From Apostichopus japonicus (taxonomy: Eukaryota > Echinodermata > Holothuroidea > Aspidochirotida > Stichopodidae): a DNA stretch of 64,000 nt. Under the pieces are notes generated by a model. It did no database searches, was not told where the DNA came from, and saw nothing but the letters and a program-made list of their open reading frames with translations. The position numbers were made by a program, and so were the translations under genes. Shown piece by piece: positions 1-11,095 of this stretch; the first letter of the stretch is position 1; every line of letters begins with the position of its first letter. The stretch lies in contig NC_092563.1 in assembly GCF_037975245.1 (NCBI RefSeq), positions 26,320,960-26,384,959 on the forward strand, written 5' to 3'.

Positions 1-85
1 TCCATTAATTCTCTTGGGATGTTGATTTCATCCGATGTAAGGTCTCACAGAGGTATGTTATTTTCTTATTTTCTTTTAGTTCCAG

Positions 86-275
86 AATTCATCCACGTGA
101 CAAGCAGAATGTGGCCCATCGTTTGGTGCTCGGTGCAAGAGCTATTGGTTACAATGAAGCATACACTGAATTTCAAGGACCGTATCCCAGGAGGGTCTGC
201 GGTATACCCAACAACACAATTGTTGTTGATTATCAGTTTAGCGATGTCAAGCTCATTTCAAAGAAATTATTCGAG
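86..275 (+). CDS. SIAE: SIAE copy A, exon 9 (partial gene)
   Basis: This 190-nt exon encodes the C-terminal catalytic block of a sialate O-acetylesterase, the enzyme that removes 9-O-acetyl groups from sialic acids in the lysosomal/secretory route. It opens with IHPRDKQN, whose histidine is the expected catalytic base, followed by a stretch beginning VAHRLVLGARAIGYNEA. The acceptor (tttagttccag) and donor (GAG|gtaaga) are canonical, and length and phase equal exon 9 of the complete copy at 48732. Exons 1-8 of this copy lie left of the window. Five base differences from copy C are visible and all change the amino acid. Whether the upstream part is intact cannot be seen. Confidence 0.9.
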
Positions 276-1675
276 GTAAGACTTTCTTGTGTGCATTCCT
301 TCCCCTGGGAACACTCCATAGCATAACTTGCACCGATTTACCAGAATATAAGTATGCACAGAATTGGTCACAACTGAAATGATCTTGCTTGATGATGACT
401 TCACAGATAAGCAGAAAAAAGTTGGCCAACCATTGACAATGGACTCTGCTAGGCATATTAAGTAGGTTTGAATGGTGGTTATCCCATGACCCAGTCAACC
501 CAGGTGAAATCTGTGTTAGTCAGTCCATAGCCTTGCTTTAACCCACTCACAAGGGCTCTTATCGGGTTTCACCCTCTGGGCATCTCAAATGGCACATTTT
601 AATTGGCTAAAAGGATCAACACGTTATCTCAATTCGTGTCAAACTTGGCCATTTTCACAGATGATGATTTTTGCAGTGGCAGTGAGTTACAAAAATATTT
701 CACAGTGTAGAAACAATGTTATGTAATTCTCATTTATTATTAATAACAATTAGTAAAGGGATTGTTGGTAGCAGAACTGATTTGGTAGCTCAAAATCGGT
801 AAAAAGAAAATGTTCTCTTACTATTACATCTATTTGTCTATATTTCACATAGGAAGACTGTTCTTTCCTGATATTGAAATATTTTGGAATAAAAATTCTA
901 TATCGTAAAATCCTTTTGAGTGAATGAACTGGCTGATGCCCACAAGGGAGTGTTACAAATAAGAGCTAGAAACCTCCCATCTTTTCTGGTTCTTACTTTA
1001 AGTCTTGGACAAATGTAACTTCACTTCCACTACTTAACCATCAGATAGTTATTTTGAAGTTTGAGCAAATTTTAAAGCCCAACTGGCTTTCTGGTTTGTA
1101 ACATAAATAGTAAATAATAATAATAATAAATACCATATATTAAAGTGCTGTTATCATACAATCAACATGCTCAAGAGCACTGTTCAAAACAACCAATACC
1201 TGGAATATAAAATTACCAAACTTAAGAAAACCTCAAAGTAATAACAACAGCAATAAAGTTAAAAAAGGTATATAACAGGGTTATAAACCATAATAAAGAA
1301 CATAAAAATATAAATATATATAAAAATGGGCACAGTAATGTGAATAAAACAACGAATAAGATTAATGCCCATACTCAAGCTTAAAAAGATAAGTTTTCAA
1401 ATGCTTCTTAAAAGTGTCAATAGATGTGACATTTCTCAAGTGATGAGGAAGAGAATTCCAGAGTTTAGGACCTGGTGCACTGAAAGAACAATCTCTATAT
1501 GTGACCTTGTTAGTACGTGGAATGTCTAGAGAAAGATGACTTTGGGACCGTAATGCCCTAGCTGGAGTGTAGCATTTCACCAAATCAGTCATATAACTGT
1601 AACATGTGACTAAATTTATTGAACAGTGTAGATGGACTACTTCAATGAGCTGCTATCATTTGATTGTCTCTGCAG
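276..1675 (+). other. intron 9 of SIAE copy A
   Basis: The intron has consensus borders (gtaaga...ctctgcag). It resembles intron 9 of copy C at both ends. It is interrupted by the LINE 3' fragment at 1105-1597 and lacks part of the 49.1-49.9 kb sequence of copy C. I see no other exon in it. Confidence 0.75.
1105..1597 (-). mobile_element. L2/CR1-like LINE, 3' end fragment
   Basis: On the minus strand an open 76-codon stretch (1362-1592) has the signature of the extreme C-terminus of CR1/L2-type reverse-transcriptase proteins: SFSAPGPKLWNSLPHHLR followed by a short lysine-rich helix ending KTYLFKLE. A short 3' UTR with a (TTA)n tail follows at 1111-1131. The insert is bounded by the 8-bp direct repeat tgtaacat (1097-1104 and 1598-1605). 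Copy C has a single such sequence near 50577 and no insert, so this is a strongly 5'-truncated retrotransposition into copy A after it separated from copy C. Confidence 0.82.
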
Positions 1676-1921
1676 GTCTGTTGCTACGAGAAAGACACCG
1701 ACGATGACAAGGCGCATGCCTGGAAGATGGCACATGTTATTCGCCTGGTGAATTCAACCTCTCTGATGTTGGGCTATCAGTGTGACAAGACTAACTCCGC
1801 TACTTACCTCAGGTACCTCTGGAAGGACATGCCATGCGAGTTTAAGAAATGCGCTGTCTATGGGGCCAAGAACGATTTACCTGGTCCTCCCTTTCTCCTG
1901 CCTGTCCAGAGTTGCGAGTGA
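1676..1921 (+). CDS. SIAE: SIAE copy A, exon 10 (terminal coding exon)
   Basis: The last coding exon is 246 nt and ends in TGA. The acceptor is tgtctctgcag. It encodes the C-terminal domain with paired cysteines (VCCY), GYQCDKT, LRYLWKDMPCEF and PGPPFLLPVQSCE, matching exon 10 of the complete copy residue for residue over the second half. The first 27 residues are strikingly different from copy C: 13 differ, including loss of the cysteine that copy C has at residue 468 (aspartate here). The exon is intact, so copy A may be functional if its unseen 5' part is. Confidence 0.9.
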   Translation, partial: VCCYEKDTDDDKAHAWKMAHVIRLVNSTSLMLGYQCDKTNSATYLRYLWKDMPCEFKKCAVYGAKNDLPGPPFLLPVQSCE

Positions 1922-4075
1922 CCACTTTGGTCTGTATTGATCCAACGCAGACTATAGTCTTACATAATGCAACAAATACTACAAGTATTTTTTCTCTTTT
2001 TTTCTTCTTGCTTAAAAAGTTTTGTGATGATGATGTTTGTTTATAAAGAATTAGGAGATAGTTTTTATCTGTGGTTAAAGTGGTTAATAGTTTGATTTAG
2101 TTGGTATAAAAGGAGATTTTCCAAAGAGCAATGCTATAGTCAGAGAGGCAACCATCAAAAGTTTTAAGGAATCAACCCAGTTTTATTTACGCTACACAAT
2201 TTAATTCTTTGCGTTTTGCCAATTGTAGAGGCAGTGTCAGTTGGGCTAGCAATCATGCATGTAACTCTGCTGTTTGAATAGCTGGCTATACAAGAATAAT
2301 GCTATAGTCAGAGAGGCAACCATCAAAAGTTTTAAGGAACCAACCCTGGATGGTCATTTACACAATCTTTCAAACCCATGTTAATCTACTGAATATTCAA
2401 CAGCCCAAATTTTTGATTGAATAAAATGTTTAATAGCAATCTGTGGTGTAGAAATGTATAGATTTCAGTTTTACAACAGCATGCTTTAATTTGCCAAATT
2501 TGGCCCTTTTTGTGTCAATAACAGGGAGGTTGGAAATACCAGCATTTAAACTTAACATTTGCTTTAGAGAAACCTTGATAGCATTTGGCATTCTGTTTTT
2601 TTCCATTGCATTCTGTGTTTAGTCTGATTTTATGTAAAGGAACTATATCAGTATATTTTTTTTACCCTATCCTTCTTTTGATGACCTCAGAAAATTTTCC
2701 AGAAAGTAATTTTAGTGTATTGTGAGCAGATATCAGTTGGTTTACTCATGCATACATTAAGAGGAATGTCAATTATTAATCTGGAAGCACCAGTTCTAGA
2801 TTTCAATAGGTACTACGAATTAGTCAGTGCTAGTTGTTTCCACGCTTAGTATTCATAGCTGGATCTAAGCTTTCCGGTAATTTTATCAATGTGTTTCATC
2901 CACCATCTCTTGTTGTTGTTGTTGTTTACTCTGTACTTTGCCAAACAATAATATTTGTAGTTTTATTGGAGAGATCTTTTCTGCATACATATAGAAACAA
3001 ATATTGAGCAATCCAACCATCTTGGCAAATTGAGCCAAAACACATGAATCTTATTGTCGGAGAAGTTTTCTGATCCTCGGCGGATCCAATCTTTTTAAGT
3101 TTGCTGTCATTGTGCATGTTGGATCTTGCCCTTTGAATATGCGGCTGGTTTTCTATTGACAGCAAAATAATATGCAGGATAGTTTTGACCTGTTCTCACT
3201 AGATTTGCAGCTCGATAACAAATCCCTTGTGTAAATGTGGCAATTTGCTTAAACTTTGTAAAAATTGAATGTATGAATGTTCAATTGATCTGGTGCTTAA
3301 TACTGTTCTGTAACAAGCACCGGTTCATTCGATCTGTAATATAGTGTTAATGTGCGACTGTTCTACTCACAGTGAATGGTCTCACCAATAGCATCAGTTG
3401 TCTTTGTGTGGTTGGGGGGGGGGGGGTGCTCAAGGCTGAACCAATAGCTGAAATATTATTTCTAATGACTCTGCATTGTTGCATTGCGTCCCTTATTAAT
3501 TTTGCCCCATTTTGAGATTCAGTTGACTATTCCTCTTCTTGAGTTTGTCTTTCAACTGCCAATTTTTGGTTCCATGCCGAAGGCTCAGTAACCTTTGCAA
3601 TTGTGATGGCGTGCGTGTCCGTACGTGTGTATGTACATGTATGCGTGTATGTGTGCGTGTGTGTATGTGTGTATGTGACAGTCAGCTTGTAAACACGATA
3701 TCTCCAGAAGCACAAGTTAAAGTCAATTTCATGCTTGGTAGGTGGCTTGGTAGGTTCACATATCACAAACTCTTTTATAGTAGATAAAATTGTTCTTATT
3801 TTTGACTTTGCATAAACGAAATAAAAAAACAAATCTTATTTGTCATTGTTGTCTTTTTGAAACATGTAATTGTTACATCTGTTTCAAGTTGTTAATTGGA
3901 GACCAAATTAGCTACAGTAGTGTATGATTAGCACAGTTAATGCCCCCCCCCCCCCACATCTGCCGCCCACCCTCAGTTTACCGTTTATGTGTGATATACT
4001 TCAAAACTTGGCATTGGCTAAATACACAAAGTTGTAAGTATACATGGTTATAGTATACAATATGATAATTATTAT
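1922..4075 (+). other. 3' flank of SIAE copy A (3' UTR and downstream)
   Basis: Non-coding sequence following the stop codon and shared with B (inverted, 22459-24606) and C (from 50898). It contains two ~47-bp direct repeats (2128-2173 and 2300-2345), an AATAAA at about 2419 that could serve polyadenylation, a (GT)n-like tract at 3610-3680 and a poly-C run near 3944. No ORF here looks like a protein gene. Confidence 0.6.
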
Positions 4076-5464
4076 CTTGGTCTTGGTCTTGGTGTGGTAC
4101 TGCACAAATCGCCCCTGATGTGGCTGCTGACGTGCAGTCCTTCAAGTTTTGCTAATGGTGCTGCTGACTTTCCAGCATGAACTTGAAGGAGGAGGTGTTT
4201 GGTGCTGATTTCAGTTCAGGTGGGAGTGCGTTCCACTGAGGAATGGTGCGAGGATAAAGCGAATATTTATAACAGTTCTTTTGAGCTTGAGGAATTTTAT
4301 AATTCAAACTGTGAGATTGACGTGTAGTTGGTTTGTCTTTGTCTTCAAGAAGGTTATTTATGTTGCTTGGAATTAGGCCATGAGTCTCTTTATATATGGT
4401 AATAAGTCGTGCTTTGATTCTTCTGTTTTCGAGGGTATGACACTACTAAAGCGACTATGGTCATTTTTGGCGAACCTAGCAGCACGTCGCTGAACTTTTT
4501 CCAAGGATTCTTTGTGGATTTGCTGATGAGGGTCCCAGATTATACTGGCGTATTCCAGTTTGGGTCTAACAAGAGCTTTATAAGCTGTTTCTCTTGCCGA
4601 TGATGCACAATTCCAAAATATTCGTTTGATAAGACCAAGGATTTTATTGGCACTATTTACAGACTGGTTGATGTGTTTGACCAAGTAAGGTCACTTGAAA
4701 GTTCGACTCCAAGGTAGGGATGGTGTTTAATCTCTTGAAGGATGGAGTCACCCATTGAGTACTCATGATTTGGAATATTCTTCTTGTGAGTCATCCGCAT
4801 AATGAAGCATTTTGATTTGTTGAAACTCATCTGCCATGCTGACTCCCAGTTACAGAGTGAATTTATGTCTTTTTGAAGATTGTCACAATCACTAAGGGAA
4901 TTTATTTGTCGGTACAGACTTAAATCATCTGCAAACATTCTTACATCAGAAGCGACATAGTCGGGTAGGTTGTTTATGTAGACTAGGAACAGCAGAGGAC
5001 CCAAAACTGTTCCCTGTGGTACTCCAGAAAATACAGGAGAACTTGTTGATGACTTCCCGTCAATAATGACATTTTGAGTTCTGTTGGATAGGAAATCCTC
5101 AATCCACCTGTTGGCATCTTGGATGTTCAAGTTTCATCAGGAGTCGTCTGTGAGGAACTACATCAAATGCTTTGCTAAAATCCATAATACAGAGATCTAC
5201 ATGACCTCGATTTTCCAGTATTGAGTTAAATCATCTACAAGTCCGGCTAACTGCGTTTCACATGATCTCCCGCGACGAAACCCATGTTGTTTATCACTAA
5301 GTATGGAGTATTTATCAAAATGAGTCATCATATTACTAACAATGATATGTTCAAGCTGTTTACAGATAATACTTGTAAGGGGGACCGGGCGGTAATTTGA
5401 TGGAGCAGATCTGTCACCCTTTTTTAAATACAAGAAAGACACTGGCCTTCCGCCAGGGAAATGA
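4076..5464 (-). pseudogene. LINE reverse-transcriptase fragment (copy in segment A)
   Basis: On the minus strand this is a 5'-truncated non-LTR retrotransposon. It starts inside the RT domain (NYRPVPLTS, then HGFRRGRSCETQL), continues through GVPQGTVLGPLLFLVYINN and the catalytic FADD box to the thumb/C-terminal part (YLGVELSSDLTW, VQRRAARF), and ends with a short (ACCAAG)n tail. One base lost near 5220 and another near 4680 break the frame. The same insertion is at the equivalent place in inverted segment B (21056-22458). It is missing from segment C around 55075, so it marks A and B as sister copies. It belongs to the Jockey/CR1/L2 group; the exact clade is not determined. Confidence 0.85.
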
Positions 5465-8400
5465 GCGATTTCAATACCTCAAGTTGTTAAAAGAAAATAT
5501 GAAGCTCCCAAAAATTTACCAACAATTGTAAAGAAAATGAACGTGATGTGTGTCTTAGCATTACCTAAAATGGCGTAGTTGTTGTGTCCCTGGAAAGCCG
5601 CGCCCAGGTTGGAGCAAACAGGCTGTCTTAAAGGTAGACTATATAATGCCAACATTACACTGTTATGTGGAGTAGGCATGACAGCTTATGTACGTTACTA
5701 TGCTTAGCTTTCCTTTGACCTTGATCGAATAATCTCATTACATTTCCAGGTGGTGATAATGAATGGAGGGGTGTTTTGTAGGCGGGGGAGTGGGGCGGGC
5801 GTGTGGAGGGTTCCATATGTAGACACCTTTTTGGCGGCTGCAAAGTACAAGTGTTGCTTTCTATGATGCATAAGCAAGCTTGTATTTGGACGTGTCCTTC
5901 GATGAATATTTTTATTGCTTGAATTAGGTCGTCATACCACTCATGAAAACATGTTCGTCTTTATCCAGTGTCTTTTCTCAGTCATCAAAGGGGTGCACAA
6001 AGAAGCGTCTCATGCCGGTAATCTGACCTAGTTTCGAATGAGGTGATACAGAAGTGTTAGACACCATCATCGATCCCAGAAAATACACACAGCTTGCTAC
6101 AGTCGGTAAATTAGACACTAGTGTAAAGTCAGTACATACAGCTGCGGTCAATACCAACAGCACAGTGTACAAATGATACAGCGGTGGACATCTCAGGTCC
6201 AGCTAAAGATGACAAGGTATCACGTTTCATTACTGTCTGCATTTTGTAGCGACACGAACAAAACGTCATTTGCAAGCAACGGAAAGTTAACTTTTTCAGA
6301 GCGCGGCACGAGGTTAAGGCGAGTCTGAATATCCATGTTCATTAGGAATGGGGGGGCTTTGTCATGGAGGGCAGTTTTGCATAAATTAATGCCCTGATTT
6401 CTGTGCCAAGAGGTGAGGGACTTCCATTTGTTATAAAGAGCAGGCTGGTCAACATGTACACATCGGAAACTTGACGAATATTAAATGATTACCACGGTTG
6501 TATTCCCCACGCCGTGAAATGAATTGTCCATGGCAGCCTAAAAATAAAGAATTGATCACCTAGCTAGCTCAAGCCATATTTGGTCAAAAGTTCCTTCTTC
6601 CAAGCAATCTGTTTCTTGTTAAAATCTGTTCTTTGCACAATGCATATTTAAATATCAACATATCATCTTTTGACTTGCTTGAGTTTGACCAGAATGATAA
6701 ATAAACATGAAGTTTCTTCTGTAAACAAGACGACATAAACACTGGATAAACAGAAAGTATTAATAGATGAAGAAATACTATTTTATGGTCTTAACCTTTC
6801 TTAACCGTTTTAGGCTCCATCAGATATCTCTGACAGCGAAAGAGTTTTAATACAAATCATGCTTTGCATTCCATAATATATAGAGTAGCCTACAGTGACG
6901 TAAATGTGTGTATTAGTTGGTAATGTGTTATGGTATAGATTGTAAATTATGAATGGACTCGACTGCACGGTTGATTAAAGGCGGTATTCATTCACAGAAT
7001 AATGTAAACACGATTTCGTTGGTTTATCAACACCATGCATTATGATAGTATTGTTTACTTTGTCACGCGCTAGGGCGCATGCGCACGATATTGTTCAAAA
7101 CTCAAGGCCAAACATAGCACGTACCGGTACCCTTACGTATGCGTACAGTTGATACAGCCTGGGTGTTTTGAACAGCGGTAATTTGTGAAAACCGTTTTCT
7201 ATAACTGAAGAATTTTATATTTAAAATAACTACCGCCTTATTTCAAGCACGGTGTGCAAAGCGTTATGGGTGGAATCCCTTGACTGACAATGGCCCTCAG
7301 TAATACTTCATTTTCTTTAATATTCAAGTTATAAACCTTCACCAGTGATACCTACTACACTTTCTTGTCTTATCAGATGAACAAGTAAAAAATGTGCATA
7401 TCATTGAAATATTCTTAAAAATTCTGGTGGATATATACATTTCTCATTTTGGCACATGGTCGCGGTGTTTGGGTGTGTGATTAACACAATAAGGAAAGTT
7501 ACGCTTGGTGAGCCAGCTTTTCCAACTTATTGTCATAGTTGTTAACGTATTAGTTTAGTGGTGATTGTTTTTTTTTCAATATTTCTCTATAGTTTGTCAT
7601 TTTCTTGACGAAGCAGACTAGACCACAGAAGCATGCACTGACTTCATAGCCATAGAGACGAGAAGAGGCCCAAAAGGGAATAAATAAATTATGGTTGTAA
7701 AGGCCGCTAATAGGTTCTTTTAAAATGCCTCTTCATCTAGTTAGGAATGGCCGATGTATTAACGTGCGACGTGTCAACATATGCATATGATGCATATGCA
7801 TGGCATTAACGGTCATTAGTATTGCCCCAGATATCAGCTTGCTAAAAGTATATTAATAGATTAACCTTCGCATTCCAGAGATTAAGCGCATTTAAGAGCT
7901 GAATATTTTGAAAACACTGAAACAGCCACAGAAATATTACTAACATTATTCTAACACTTTTCTTTCTTCGTGGACATTGATATAACCTATATGATCAAGA
8001 CTAACTAATTCTGTCCACAATCATTCTCTTTTAAGTGATTGTTTCCATTTAATAGTTTCATCTAACAGTTTCTTCATTCAATTCCATGCCATGCATTCAA
8101 TATAGCCCTGCATTGAGTTTAAGTATTTGAATACATTCAACTATTTTCAAAATCAGCTAATACACGTTCCTAAAGGGTCTTTACGTATACTCTGACACCC
8201 TTGCAAATGATTCCCCATTGAATAGATAAAGTCATGTCGGCAGTGTATAATGAATGACTCAGTGATTAGGAGAGTGGTGGACGCTGTATAGGCAGAAGAC
8301 GTTAAATGGTTCTTTCAAGATTGAGATTGAGTGACCTGAAATATTGATAACTAAAGGCTTATTTATGAGCAAATATCGAATAACAAAAATATAATGATAT

Positions 8401-8548
8401 TTTGTTGACTATCGCTTCATGTCTTCGAACACATTTTTTCTTGGAGAATTATAAAAATTGAGAAAATTGCTTTTGAAATTGTCCACATATATAGAGGGAA
8501 AATTAGATGCCGTTAAATACCGTCATAGTTATAATTATGACGGTTTAA
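5465..8548. other. duplicated intergenic flank, segment A
   Basis: This stretch recurs inverted at 18286-21055 and direct at 57665-58129 plus 60344-63510. It is non-coding as far as I can tell. Short ORFs conserved between A and B (for example minus 5978-6172) are no better conserved than the DNA around them. It includes a CpG-rich block at 7065-7150 and the POU-type palindrome at 7790-7801. Confidence 0.55.
7790..7801. promoter_or_regulatory. POU-dimer (MORE-type) palindrome, copy A
   Basis: The 12-mer ATGCATATGCAT is exactly the MORE palindrome bound by POU-domain dimers in vertebrates. It is preceded by an overlapping ATGCATATGA. The same 12-mer is in the two other segment copies (18680-18691 and 61880-61891). 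Function is inferred from the motif and its retention only. Confidence 0.35.
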
Positions 8549-8553
8549 AAGGG

Positions 8554-9129
8554 TGCTCTCGAGGCCGAGAATGGCATTAAACAATAGACAGGAAAATTTT
8601 CTATTGCTCTTTGTAAGCTTTAATTTTTTAATTCCTTCCTTTCTCAAGATCTCTTTTCTACACTCCTTCCTCTCTGAAGGTATCTTTTCTACACTCTTTC
8701 CTCTCTGAAGGTATTTTTTTCTACACTCCTTCCTCTCTGAAGGTATTTTTTCTACTGCTAGACACACCCTAAAATCTAAAAGATTGCCTACTTCTACTGT
8801 TCTAACTTACCCAGTAAAACTCATTAAATTTCCAACCTCTAACCCATGGCTGGACGAAACCCTCCTCTCACTTGACCCCCATGACCCCACCTGCCAGGCC
8901 TCAGTACACGCCTGTAGCAGTACTCCAGCTATACCCTCAAGATAAGCCCCAAGTGGAACGTATCTATACACCAATTCCCACACACAAAACTGGTTCACTT
9001 TTAAAGGTTAAAACTGTATACTGTAAGAGCCCCCTGCCCGGAGGCCTGCAAAGGGGTAACAAAAAAATGATTGTAAGATTGTACATTACTTTATTTACTT
9101 TTAAGATTTTAAATAACTCCACCTGTCCA
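8554..9129. mobile_element. solo LTR, 576 bp
   Basis: The insert begins TG (TGCTCTCG) and ends CA (CCTGTCCA), and is flanked by a perfect 5-bp target duplication AAGGG (8549-8553 and 9130-9134). Segment C has the uninterrupted site near 63520. These are the hallmarks of an LTR left by recombination of an LTR retrotransposon; no internal region is present. It contains a ~33-bp tandem repeat at 8640-8757. Orientation is not determined. Confidence 0.8.
8640..8757. repeat. ~33-bp tandem repeat inside the solo LTR
   Basis: About four units of a pyrimidine-rich sequence containing TTCCTCTCTGAAGGTAT. On the minus strand it translates into a repetitive charged peptide (SERKEC repeated), which is a by-product and not a gene. 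Confidence 0.7.
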
Positions 9130-9134
9130 AAGGG

Positions 9135-9989
9135 CATTTGAATATTTTCCTTATATAAGCAAGAAGTCCAGCGAAAAGTTGAGTTCTGGCGGTCACGAGG
9201 CTAATAAAGCCTTATAGGCCTGTAATGATTTTCCATAAACTCTAAAACTTTAAAAATTGAATTATTTATTGTTTGAAAACTAGCATTTAGAAAGGGCCTG
9301 AATGGAGCATTGACTTTAGTGCAGCTTTATACTTTAGGCAAGCTCTATATTTCAAAGGATCTAAAATTTCAAGACTAATTTCTGTGAATAAATGAACAAT
9401 AACTATTGTTTATGTCCATGGAGTATTTACACAAATCACAATAATACTATATATAAGTAGATTTTACAGTTAATACAGTTACCATATAGGCTCCCGACGA
9501 TCGAGGGACCAACTTTTCAAATTTGAAATATTGCACTGAATAATATGTAAACAAACTGTTTGTCAAATCTTTCAAAAAAGTTCGTGTAATAGTAAAAATG
9601 CATTGACAATCATTTGAAAACAGAAATTCTGCTTGACACGCAATGCATTATACCATTGTTACTTCAAGGATAATAACAGACAGAAGGACCTTGGTTTGTT
9701 GCGAGTATTGATCATTGGGTCTCGAAAACGGTTGATAATATTAATGTTGTTTGTAAATATAACCGATCACGATATAACCGATGTAACCGATATAACCGAT
9801 ATAACCGATGTAGATATAACCGATCACGACGTAAAGTAACACGTATACTTCACATATGGTCACAACTTTCCGTTTTTTTGCTATTTAAAACATCCAGTTA
9901 TATAGTTTGGATATAGGAAAGATATTAGGACAACACCAGAGACACTGTAGCCGAGATATACAAAGTCGTGACACTCCTGAGTCCTAAAA
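9135..9989. other. non-coding flank before the LINE
   Basis: Up to about 9575 this matches the end of the window (63520-64000). The rest has no counterpart here. At 9760-9830 there is a degenerate tandem repeat built on ATAACCGAT. No gene seen. Confidence 0.5.
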
Positions 9990-10054
9990 GGTTGTTTTTT
10001 TTTTTACTAGCCTGACCGACGACGCCTTGCGGCGTACGTTGGTTCTAACCTGGT

Positions 10055-11095
10055 ATGAGTTTTTCGAAATGTGGTAAAATGTCATCATTAAAGGAGTCTA
10101 GTGTCAGAATCATTGACAATTCCTACGATTCAAAGGATGTTCTTGATGCTATCATATCTGATAACGGATTGAATAATGTTATGGGATGTGTCAAATCATC
10201 AGGGAGCTGGATTGTCACATTGAAGAATAGAAATGACTCTGATTTGTTACAAACTACGGGTGTGATTATTAAAGGAGACCAGTGTAATGTGTCAGGAGTG
10301 TCAACATCGCTGTTAACTGTGAGTATATTTGGAGTTCCTTCTTTCATGGACGATGAAGAATTAACGGAGAAATTGGAAGAATATGGATGTACCATAAAGG
10401 GATCATGGCATCGGAAGACATATCCAGAATACCCCAACATTGAAAATGGTATACGATATGTTCGTCTGGAGCTCCCATCGTCAGTCCAAAGCCTACCTTA
10501 TGCCATTGTCATCAACAAAGTCCATATGAGACTGAAGCATAATGGACAGTCTAAAGTTTGCAATTTGTGTCTTGGTAATGACCATATCATGCGAAATTGT
10601 CCAAAGTATTTATGCAAAATCTGTAACAGACAAGGACACACGGAATCCCATTGCCCAAACGTAGAATGCTTTAATTGCCACGAAATGGGACACAAAAGCT
10701 ATATTTGCCCTCAAAATAACGAGAATGCACAGGATGAGAACAATGACATGAACCCGAGTAACACAAAGGACGAAGAGGAAACTCGCCCAAGCGAATCACC
10801 AGACACAATAGAGGAACCGATGGACTCCGTAAAAGAACCAGCACCAGAAAAGGAGTATACAGGGACTGCACTATCTAAAGCGACTGAACTGGGACAAAAT
10901 GCACCAACGGTATCCATGGTTACGAGAAGTAGTACCACTCAATCTCCTAATCCTAAGCCTCTAAAGAGACAAGTGTCAAGTAGTGAAGAGTTTCAAACCG
11001 TACGATACAAGAAAAGGACGAACTTATCGAATCAAAGTAAACCTACAAGGAACGTTAATAAACTGAAGAACCCTAAAGAAATTATGTCAAAATGA
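10055..11095 (+). CDS. LINE ORF1, gag-like zinc-knuckle protein
   Basis: This 346-residue protein is the nucleic-acid-binding ORF1 product of the retrotransposon. The N-terminal ~160 residues look like an RRM-type or related fold (SVFGVP-like strand: VSIFGVPSFMDDEEL). Three CCHC zinc knuckles follow: CNLCLGNDHIMRNC (from residue 169), CKICNRQGHTESHC (from 187) and CFNCHEMGHKSYIC (from 205). The tail is acidic and then lysine-rich. Its stop overlaps the ATG of ORF2 in an ATGA tetranucleotide, which suggests translation of ORF2 by termination-reinitiation. In related elements ORF1 packages the RNA; that role is inferred here. Confidence 0.88.
   Translation: MSFSKCGKMSSLKESSVRIIDNSYDSKDVLDAIISDNGLNNVMGCVKSSGSWIVTLKNRNDSDLLQTTGVIIKGDQCNVSGVSTSLLTVSIFGVPSFMDDEELTEKLEEYGCTIKGSWHRKTYPEYPNIENGIRYVRLELPSSVQSLPYAIVINKVHMRLKHNGQSKVCNLCLGNDHIMRNCPKYLCKICNRQGHTESHCPNVECFNCHEMGHKSYICPQNNENAQDENNDMNPSNTKDEEETRPSESPDTIEEPMDSVKEPAPEKEYTGTALSKATELGQNAPTVSMVTRSSTTQSPNPKPLKRQVSSSEEFQTVRYKKRTNLSNQSKPTRNVNKLKNPKEIMSK

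Noticed and set aside
5479-5843. ORFs of 62-66 codons shared by A, B and C (LALYSLP..., MRLF...)
   Set aside because: Conserved only as part of the duplicated non-coding flank. They carry frame-disrupting differences in C and have no recognisable domain.
5978-6172. 64-codon ORF with a signal-peptide-like start, nearly identical in A (minus) and B (20348-20542, plus)
   Set aside because: Identity is no greater than that of the surrounding duplicated DNA, the region is missing from C, and no splice partners or protein family were recognised.
8513-8767. 84-codon minus ORF with SERKEC repeats
   Set aside because: Encoded by a tandem repeat inside the solo LTR.
10123-10938. Minus-strand ORFs across LINE ORF1
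   Set aside because: Antisense shadows of a well-supported plus-strand ORF with zinc knuckles.
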